Assembly (NCBI GenBank): GCA_046328525.1 | Contig: JAXLWK010000003.1 | Location: forward strand, 496,001-560,000 | Direction: 5' to 3' | DNA from: JBDHWG01 sp046328525 | GTDB taxonomy: Bacteria > Chloroflexota > Anaerolineae > Epilineales > JAHCIE01 | Length of the DNA stretch: 64,000 bases | Shown: one piece after another, positions 54,064 to 61,585 of the stretch | Numbering within the stretch: position 1 is the first letter of the stretch | Layout of the letters: each line of letters begins with the position of its first letter | The notes under the pieces: generated by a model | The model's database searches: none | What the model was told of the DNA's origin: nothing | Seen by the model: the letters and a program-made list of their open reading frames with translations, nothing else | Made by a program: the position numbers and the translations under genes

Positions 54064-54984
54064 ATGGCGAAGGACAAAGGCAAGAAAGACAAGAGCCAGA
54101 AGGCGGCGAGACCGCCGGAGGAATCGCCCAGCGACGCCGCGCCCGTGGCGAACGGCGCTATCGCGCCCATCCTGACCGACCCGCTGGCGCCGCCGGTCGA
54201 GAAGAAGCCCAGGCTGGACGGCGATTTCTACTTGAAAGAGCTGAGCCGCCTCCAGATTGAGCTTGTCAAGATGCAGGAGTGGGTGAAGTACAAGGGCATG
54301 AAGGTCGCCGTCATCTTCGAGGGCCGCGACGCGGCCGGAAAGGGCGGCGTCATCAAGCGCATCACGGAGCCGCTGAACCCGCGCTGGGCGCGCGTGGTCG
54401 CTCTGCCGGCCCCGACGGAGCGCGAGAAGACGCAGTGGTACTTCCAGCGTTACGTGGCTCACCTCCCGGCGGCGGGCGAGATCGTCCTCTTCGACCGCAG
54501 CTGGTACAACCGCGCCGGCGTCGAGCGCGTCATGGGCTTCTGCTCCGACGCCGAGTACCAGGAGTTCCTGCGCTCGTGCCCCGAGTTCGAGCGGATGCTG
54601 ATTCGCTCCGACATCATCCTCCTCAAATACTGGTTCTCGGTGAGCGAAGACGAGCAGGAACGCCGCTTCCAGGCGCGCATCCAGGATCCGACTAAGCGCT
54701 GGAAGCTCAGTCCGATGGACCTCGAGTCGCGGGCGCGCTGGGTGGAGTACTCCCAGGCCAAGGACGTCATGTTCTCGTTCACGGACACCAAGCAGTCGCC
54801 GTGGTACGTCGTGGACGCCGATGACAAGAAGCGCGCGCGCCTCAACTGCATCTCCCACGTGCTCCAGAGAGTCGGGTACGAAGATTTGACGCCAGAGCCG
54901 ATAACTCTGCCACCGCGTGCCCCCTCCAAGGGCTACGTGCGGCCGCCGAAGCACGAGCAGACCTTTGTGCCTGAGCTTTATTGA
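54064..54984 (+). CDS. ppk2: Polyphosphate kinase 2 family protein
   Basis: 306 aa with one PPK2 domain: Walker A GRDAAGKGG (residues 87-95), the RWARVVALPAPTEREKTQWYFQRYVAHLP lid, and Walker B LFDRSWYNRAGVERVMGFC. PPK2 uses polyphosphate to phosphorylate GDP/ADP or AMP. The family class is not certain, but a single domain of this length fits class I or II. The N-terminal 50 residues are a basic, disordered extension. The ATG at 54064 has GAGGAGG upstream; an upstream in-frame ATG comes from the repeat. It precedes ppk1. Confidence 0.93.
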   Translation: MAKDKGKKDKSQKAARPPEESPSDAAPVANGAIAPILTDPLAPPVEKKPRLDGDFYLKELSRLQIELVKMQEWVKYKGMKVAVIFEGRDAAGKGGVIKRITEPLNPRWARVVALPAPTEREKTQWYFQRYVAHLPAAGEIVLFDRSWYNRAGVERVMGFCSDAEYQEFLRSCPEFERMLIRSDIILLKYWFSVSEDEQERRFQARIQDPTKRWKLSPMDLESRARWVEYSQAKDVMFSFTDTKQSPWYVVDADDKKRARLNCISHVLQRVGYEDLTPEPITLPPRAPSKGYVRPPKHEQTFVPELY

Positions 54985-55028
54985 GACACGTCGTGGCGCC
55001 GCGTCGGCGCGGAGAGAGTGAGGCCTCA

Positions 55029-57215
55029 ATGGCGAGGACACAGGCGCGCAGCCTGAAGCGAGACAAGCGTATGACAAAAGCCCAACTGCTGGGGGCCAAT
55101 GGGGATGGCGGTGCCGCGACGCCCGGCTATGACCCGAAGCTGTACTTCAATCGCGAGCTGAGCCTCATTGACTTCTCGTGCCGCGTCCTCGAAGAGGCCC
55201 AGGACGAGCGCAACCCACTTCTGGAGCGCGTCAAGTTCCTCGCCATCGTTGCGTCGAACCTGGCGGAGTTCTTCATGGTGCGCGTGTCGGGCCTCAAACA
55301 GCAGGTCGAGGCCGGCGTCGTGGACCTGTCGGAGGACGGCCTGACGCCGGGCGAGCAACTCGCCCTCGTGCGCCAGGCGGCTCTGAAGCTCATGGAGGAC
55401 TCGCGCCTCTGCCTGAAAGAGCTGCTTCCGCAGCTCGATTCCGCCGGCATCCACATCCTCGACTACGACGAGCTGGACGATCACCAGCGCGCCGGCGTGG
55501 ACGAGTTCTTCGACCAGGTCATCTTCCCGGTGCTGACCCCGCTGGCCCTGGATCCGGGCCGCCCCTTCCCCCATATCTCCAACATGAGTCTGAACCTGGC
55601 GGTCATGATTCGGGATCAGAGCGGTCTCGAGCGCTTCGCCCGCCTCAAGGTGCCGGACACACTGCCGCGCCTTCTCCCGGTGCGTGCGCCCAAGTCGAGC
55701 GCCGTGGGCGACGGCATCGTGTCCTCCAGGTATTACTACGTCTGGCTGGAGCAGGTGATCGCCGCCGACCTGGCGAGCCTGTTCCCCGGCATGGAGGTCA
55801 TCGAGGCGCACCCGTTCCGCGTCACTCGCGACGCCGAGATGGAGATCCAGGAGCTTGAGGCCGAGGACTTGCTCGAAACCATCGAGCGGGGGATACGGCA
55901 GCGCCGCTTCGGCTCCGTCGTGCGGGTCACGGTCACCAAAGACCTGCCGGAGCACATCCGCGAGATTCTGAGCGAGAACATGGACGTGGACCCGGCTGAC
56001 ATCTACACCCTTGAGCCGCCGCTGGGCGTCAGCGACATGCGCACGCTCTTTGGCATAGACCGCTATGACCTCAAGGACCCACCGTTCTTGCCGGGCATCC
56101 CCCCTGACCTTCAGGACGAACCGGACATCTTCGCCGCGATCCGCCGCCGCGACATCCTGCTGCACCACCCCTACGACTCGTTCAGCCCGGTGATAGACTT
56201 CCTGCGCGCGGCGGCGCGTGACCCCAACGTGCTCGCCATCAAGCAGACGCTGTACCGCGTCGGCCGCAACGCGCCGGTCGTTCAGGCGCTGTTGGAGGCG
56301 ATTAGCAACGGCAAGCAAGTTGCCGTGCTGGTCGAGCTAAAGGCGCGCTTCGACGAAGAGAGCAATATCGAGTGGGCGAGGGCGCTGGAGCGCGAGGGTG
56401 TCCATGTGGTGTACGGTCTCCTGGGGCTGAAGACGCACTCGAAGATCGCCCTGGTGGTGCGCAAGGAGGCCGACCGCTTGCGCCGCTACATCCATCTCTC
56501 GACGGGCAACTACAACGCCGTCACGGCCCAACTCTACACGGACCTGGGCCTGCTGACGTGCGACGACGAGATGGGCGCCGACGCCTCGGATATCTTCAAC
56601 TACCTGACCGGCTACTCGGCCAAGAAGGAGTACCGCAAGTTCGTGGTGGCCCCGGTGAACATGCGCTCCCATCTCAAGGCGCTTATCGAGCGCGAAATCG
56701 AACATCAGCGAAACGGCGGCGAAGGGCACGTCATCTTCAAGATCAACTCGCTGGTTGACAAGCAGATGATCCCCTTGCTGTACAAGGCGTCCCAGGCGGG
56801 TGTCAAGATAGACTTGCTGGTGCGCGGCATGTGTACGCTGCGCCCCGGCGTCCCCGGCATCAGCGACAATATTCGCGTCATTAGCATCGTGGGCCGCTTC
56901 CTGGAGCACAGCCGTATCTACTACTTCCGCAACGGCGGCCACGACGAGGTCTACCTGGGCAGCGCCGACCTGCGGACCCGTAACCTGGACCGCCGCGTGG
57001 AGATTCTCTTCCCGGTCGAGGACGAGCGGCTGATCCGCCAGGTGCGCGACGAGATTCTGGCGACGTACCTGGCCGACACCGTGAAGGCGCGCATTCTCCT
57101 GCCAGACGGGCGCTATGACCGGGTAATGCCGCTGCCCGGCGCCCCGGCGTTCAGCGCCCAGGATTGGCTGCTGAAAACCCACGCCATCACGTCGCAGGAC
57201 GGCCGGCGACACTAG
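55029..57215 (+). CDS. ppk1: Polyphosphate kinase 1
   Basis: 728 aa, full length. It makes polyphosphate from ATP. The N domain starts YFNRELSLIDFSCRVLEEAQDERNPLLERVKFLAI, the H domain contains KVPDTLPRLLPV, and the catalytic domains have LLGLKTHSKIALVVRKE with the phospho-His and YLGSADLRTRNLDRRVEILFPV with the second conserved His/Arg region. The ATG at 55029 follows GAGAGTGAGG. Being next to PPK2 and close to the Pst block, it completes a phosphate storage module. Confidence 0.96.
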   Translation: MARTQARSLKRDKRMTKAQLLGANGDGGAATPGYDPKLYFNRELSLIDFSCRVLEEAQDERNPLLERVKFLAIVASNLAEFFMVRVSGLKQQVEAGVVDLSEDGLTPGEQLALVRQAALKLMEDSRLCLKELLPQLDSAGIHILDYDELDDHQRAGVDEFFDQVIFPVLTPLALDPGRPFPHISNMSLNLAVMIRDQSGLERFARLKVPDTLPRLLPVRAPKSSAVGDGIVSSRYYYVWLEQVIAADLASLFPGMEVIEAHPFRVTRDAEMEIQELEAEDLLETIERGIRQRRFGSVVRVTVTKDLPEHIREILSENMDVDPADIYTLEPPLGVSDMRTLFGIDRYDLKDPPFLPGIPPDLQDEPDIFAAIRRRDILLHHPYDSFSPVIDFLRAAARDPNVLAIKQTLYRVGRNAPVVQALLEAISNGKQVAVLVELKARFDEESNIEWARALEREGVHVVYGLLGLKTHSKIALVVRKEADRLRRYIHLSTGNYNAVTAQLYTDLGLLTCDDEMGADASDIFNYLTGYSAKKEYRKFVVAPVNMRSHLKALIEREIEHQRNGGEGHVIFKINSLVDKQMIPLLYKASQAGVKIDLLVRGMCTLRPGVPGISDNIRVISIVGRFLEHSRIYYFRNGGHDEVYLGSADLRTRNLDRRVEILFPVEDERLIRQVRDEILATYLADTVKARILLPDGRYDRVMPLPGAPAFSAQDWLLKTHAITSQDGRRH

Positions 57216-57227
57216 AACGGCATTGCT

Positions 57228-57255
57228 TTGCACAGCGCCATTCCTGTGATACAAT
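57228..57255 (+). promoter_or_regulatory. Promoter of the degenerate kinase gene
   Basis: TTGCAC (57228-57233), a 16-bp spacer and TACAAT (57250-57255) with upstream TGTGA. The start codon at 57276 lies only 20 nt further, so the transcript has a very short leader. Confidence 0.55.
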
Positions 57256-57275
57256 TCAGTCGAAACGGTTGACGC

Positions 57276-58079
57276 TTGGGCTATGATGTGGCGAGCGACG
57301 TAGAGGGTATTCAGATACCGAGCGCCTACCACGTGGAAGAGTCGCTCGGTAGCGACATCACAACGGCGACGCTACGCGCAATAGATGCGCGGGACGGCCA
57401 GACGGTGGCGCTGCGCGTGCCGCGCCTGGCCGACGCGACAGTGTACGAGCGATTGCGGCGCGAGGCCGTGATCGCGGCGAGTGTCGAGCACCGCTACGTC
57501 GCCCGCCTGCTCCGCTATGACGACGACGGCCGCCCATGCCTGGCGCTCGAGGAGTTGGCGGCGACGCTGACGCCAGGCGGTCGCGAACTGTCAGAGATGG
57601 TCGCCATCGTGGGCAAGGTCGCGGCGGCGCTCGATTACCTGCACGGCGAAGGCGTCATGCACGTCTCGCTCGCCGCGCCCGATATCGGGCTTGCGCCGGA
57701 CGGCTCGCCGCGACTGCTGAACCTGGGCTGCGCCTACCTGGCGGCGAACCCGGACGAGTTCTACTGGCTCCAGGCGAGCGCCGAGACGATTGCGCCGGAG
57801 TTGCTGTGCGGGCGGCTGCCCACGCCGGCCTCGGATGTGTACAGCCTGGGGCTGCTGGTGTATAGCCTGCTCGCCGGTGCGAATCCCTTTGCGGCCTATC
57901 CGCCGCACGAGCGGCTGCGGGCGAAGGTTGCCGAGCCGGCGCCGCCGCTCCGGGAGCGTGCGCCGCACGCCGACCCAGCTGTGGGCGAGGTGGTCGAGCG
58001 GGCAATGGACGAAGCGCCGGCGCGGCGCTATCGGACGGCCGGCGCATTTGCGCTGGCGCTGGCGCGGTCAGTGCGCTGA
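57276..58079 (+). CDS. Degenerate Ser/Thr protein kinase (pseudokinase)
   Basis: 267 aa of the bacterial Hanks-type kinase fold, but without the catalytic residues. The VAxK Lys is Arg (VALRVP), the HRDxxxxN loop is HVSLAAPD, and DFG is NLG. The C-lobe is preserved (APELLCGRLPTPASDVYSLGLLVYSLLAGANPF; ends PARRYRTAGAFALAL). So the fold is likely kept for binding rather than phosphorylation. The start is TTG at 57276 or GTG at 57288; both have weak ribosome-binding sites. It is next to PPK1, and no transmembrane helix is present. Confidence 0.8.
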   Translation: MGYDVASDVEGIQIPSAYHVEESLGSDITTATLRAIDARDGQTVALRVPRLADATVYERLRREAVIAASVEHRYVARLLRYDDDGRPCLALEELAATLTPGGRELSEMVAIVGKVAAALDYLHGEGVMHVSLAAPDIGLAPDGSPRLLNLGCAYLAANPDEFYWLQASAETIAPELLCGRLPTPASDVYSLGLLVYSLLAGANPFAAYPPHERLRAKVAEPAPPLRERAPHADPAVGEVVERAMDEAPARRYRTAGAFALALARSVR

Positions 58080-58088
58080 CGAGGTTGT

Positions 58089-58274
58089 GTGAAGTCATTC
58101 GCAACGGCAAACTCAAGATCGGGCTGCGCCATTCACCCCACCCTTAGTATCCTGCCGACGGGCGAGACGGCTCTGCGCCGCCGCCATGGCGTCTACCAGA
58201 ACAACCTGGGTGTTGTCACCAACGGCCGCTTTGCCGTCGTCGGCAAGACCGGCGACCGCGCCCCCGGCGCGTGA
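58089..58274 (+). CDS. Small hypothetical ORF
   Basis: 61 aa beginning with GTG (58089), 4 nt after GAGG, 9 bp after the kinase stop. The C-terminal half, LPTGETALRRRHGVYQNNLGVVTNGRFAVVGKTG, has the strong G/C third-position bias of neighbouring genes; the N-terminal part does not. It may be a real small gene or the remnant of a longer one. The remaining bases up to 58332 show nothing else. Confidence 0.35.
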   Translation: MKSFATANSRSGCAIHPTLSILPTGETALRRRHGVYQNNLGVVTNGRFAVVGKTGDRAPGA

Positions 58275-58332
58275 CTCCTCTTCCCGCTGATTCCTGAATT
58301 CCACCCGACAATCAAACACGACTGGAGAGTCT

Positions 58333-59535
58333 ATGGCTGCTACAACTGGGCCGGTTGCTGAGATTCGCAACCGAGTCGCGGCTCAGCGCGACACCATCAT
58401 TCAGTTCCTGCGGGACATTGTGGCAATTCCATCCTACGATAGCCTTATCGGGCCGGTCGGCGAGCGCATTGGCGAAGAGATGCGCAAGCTAGGCTACGAC
58501 GAGGTACGCTTCGACAAGATGGGCAACATCCTGGGCCGCATCGGCGACGGGCCGCGCGTCCTCATCTACGACAGCCACATTGATACCGTCGGCATCGGCG
58601 ACCCGGAGGCGTGGGAGTGGGACCCGTTCATCGGCAAGGTCGAGGACGGCGTTCTCTACGCGCGCGGCGCGTGCGACGAGAAAGGCTCGACGCCGGGCAT
58701 GGTATACGGGCTGGCGCTCGCGCGCGACCTGGGGCTGCTCGACGGCTGGACGGCGTACTACTTCGGCAACATGGAAGAGTGGTGTGACGGCATCGCGCCG
58801 CACGCCCTGGTCGAGGCGGAGGGTGTCCGCCCGGACTTCGTCGTCATCGGCGAGCCGACGCGGATGCAGGTGTATCGCGGCCACAAGGGGCGCGTCGAGA
58901 TGAAGGTCGTCTCGAAGGGCCGCTCGGCCCACGCCGCCAGCAACTACCTCGGCGACAACGCCGTCTACAAGATGCTGCCGATCATCGCCGGCGTGCGCGA
59001 CCTGGACCCGCACCTGCATACCGACGACTTCCTGGGCAAGGGCACGATCACCGTGACCGACGTGCACGTCAAGACGCCGTCCATCAACGCCGTGCCGGAT
59101 GAGTGCACGGTCTACATTGACAGGCGCGTGACGTTCGGCGAGACGAAGGAGCAGGCGATCGAGCAGGTGCGCGCCCTGGTTCCCGCCGACGCGCCCGACA
59201 TCACCGTCGAGATGCTGTTCTACGATGACCCGAGCTACACCGGCTTTGTCTTCCCGGTCGATAAGTACTTCCCCTCGTGGGCGCTGCCGGCCGATCACCC
59301 GCTGGTGCAGGCGGGCGTCGCGGCCGGGGCGGAGCTATGGGGCGAGCCGCTGCCGACCGGCAAGTGGAACTTCAGCACCAACGGCATCTACTGGATGGGC
59401 AAAGCGAACATCCCCTCCATCGGCTTTGGCCCCGGCGACGAACTGACGGCGCATACCGTGCTGGACTCCGTTTCGCTGGACGACGTTGTGCGCGCGACGG
59501 AGTGGTACGCTCTCCTACCGTCGCTGATCAAGTAA
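58333..59535 (+). CDS. ygeY: YgeY-type M20 hydrolase (selenium-metabolism-linked)
   Basis: 400 aa, M20 fold with a metal-binding IYDSHIDTVGIGDPEAWEWDP (His, Asp), RGACDEKGS (Asp), FGNMEEWCDG (Glu), FVVIGEPTRMQVYRGHKGRVEMKV (Glu), and a terminal FGPGDELTAHTV (His). This segment set is diagnostic of the YgeY family, known from selenium-dependent hydroxylase and anaerobic urate clusters. GGAGAG precedes the ATG. A YgeW-type carbamoyltransferase gene starts 38 bp downstream. Confidence 0.9.
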   Translation: MAATTGPVAEIRNRVAAQRDTIIQFLRDIVAIPSYDSLIGPVGERIGEEMRKLGYDEVRFDKMGNILGRIGDGPRVLIYDSHIDTVGIGDPEAWEWDPFIGKVEDGVLYARGACDEKGSTPGMVYGLALARDLGLLDGWTAYYFGNMEEWCDGIAPHALVEAEGVRPDFVVIGEPTRMQVYRGHKGRVEMKVVSKGRSAHAASNYLGDNAVYKMLPIIAGVRDLDPHLHTDDFLGKGTITVTDVHVKTPSINAVPDECTVYIDRRVTFGETKEQAIEQVRALVPADAPDITVEMLFYDDPSYTGFVFPVDKYFPSWALPADHPLVQAGVAAGAELWGEPLPTGKWNFSTNGIYWMGKANIPSIGFGPGDELTAHTVLDSVSLDDVVRATEWYALLPSLIK

Positions 59536-59573
59536 CCACCTACCAAGCTCTCACTGTTGAGGAGAACCCTGCG

Positions 59574-60563
<990 letters not shown>

Positions 60564-60577
60564 TAGGGAGACGCTTT

Positions 60578-61585
60578 ATGCCAGGACAGGGAAACCGCAG
60601 AGTCGCGGTGGTTGCCATCGGCGGCAACAGTCTGATTAAGGACAAGGGGCGCCAGACGGTGCAGGACCAGAACGAGGCGGCGCTGGAGACGAGCGTCCAC
60701 ATCGCGTCCATGATCGCGGCCGGCTGGCAGGTGGTTGTCACCCACGGCAACGGACCGCAGGTGGGCTTCATCCTGCGGCGCTCGGAGCTATCCCGCCGCG
60801 AGCTGCACGAGATCCCGCTCGACGTGTGCGGCGCGGACACCCAGGGCGCGATTGGCTACATGCTGCAACAGAATCTCTACAACGAGTTCGTGCGCCGCGG
60901 CATGAACGATCTCGCCGTCACGGTGGTGACGCAGGTGGTCGTGGACCCGGCCGACCCTGCCTTCCAGAAGCCCAGCAAGCCCATCGGCTCGTTCATGGAC
61001 GAGGCCGACGCCATGCAGCGGCGCGAGGAAGGCTGGGCGGTCGTGGAGGACGCCGGGCGCGGCTGGCGGCGGGTGGTGGCTTCGCCGCAGCCCCAGCGCA
61101 TCGTCGAGATTGACGCGATCCGCCGGCTGATGGCCGACGGTTTCATCCTCATCGCCGTCGGCGGCGGCGGCATCCCGGTCGTCGCCGACAGCGACGGCAA
61201 CCTCCACGGTGTGGCGGCGGTGATTGACAAAGACCTGGCCTCGGCGCGTCTGGCGACGGAGATTCAGGCGGACCTGTTCCTGATCTCGACGGCGGTGGAC
61301 CGCGTCGCGCTGAACTACAAGAAGCCGAACCAGCAAGACCTGGCGCGGCTGACGGTATCCGAGGCGCGGCGCTACCTGGCCGAGGGTCACTTCGCAGCTG
61401 GGAGCATGGGGCCTAAAATTGAGGCGTGTCTGCAATTCCTGGCCGAGGGCGGGTCGGCGGCGCTCATCACCAAACCGGAGTCCATCGAGGCGGCCTTGCA
61501 GGGCCGCTCCGGGACGTGGATCGTGGCCGATGGCGCTGCGCCCGACTGGCTCCCGGTGACTGCTGTGGAGGATGCCAAGGCGTGA
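60578..61585 (+). CDS. Carbamate kinase
   Basis: 335 aa, amino-acid-kinase fold: VAIGGNSLIKDKGRQT, VVTHGNGPQVGFILRRSE, AQGAIGYMLQQNL, GGGGIPVV and VIDKDLASARLATEIQADLFLISTAVDRVALNY. It makes ATP from carbamoyl phosphate, thereby taking energy from the carbamoyltransferase step. The ATG at 60578 follows GGGAG. It ends in a GTGA overlap with the membrane protein that follows, although that may be coincidental in function. Confidence 0.94.
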   Translation: MPGQGNRRVAVVAIGGNSLIKDKGRQTVQDQNEAALETSVHIASMIAAGWQVVVTHGNGPQVGFILRRSELSRRELHEIPLDVCGADTQGAIGYMLQQNLYNEFVRRGMNDLAVTVVTQVVVDPADPAFQKPSKPIGSFMDEADAMQRREEGWAVVEDAGRGWRRVVASPQPQRIVEIDAIRRLMADGFILIAVGGGGIPVVADSDGNLHGVAAVIDKDLASARLATEIQADLFLISTAVDRVALNYKKPNQQDLARLTVSEARRYLAEGHFAAGSMGPKIEACLQFLAEGGSAALITKPESIEAALQGRSGTWIVADGAAPDWLPVTAVEDAKA

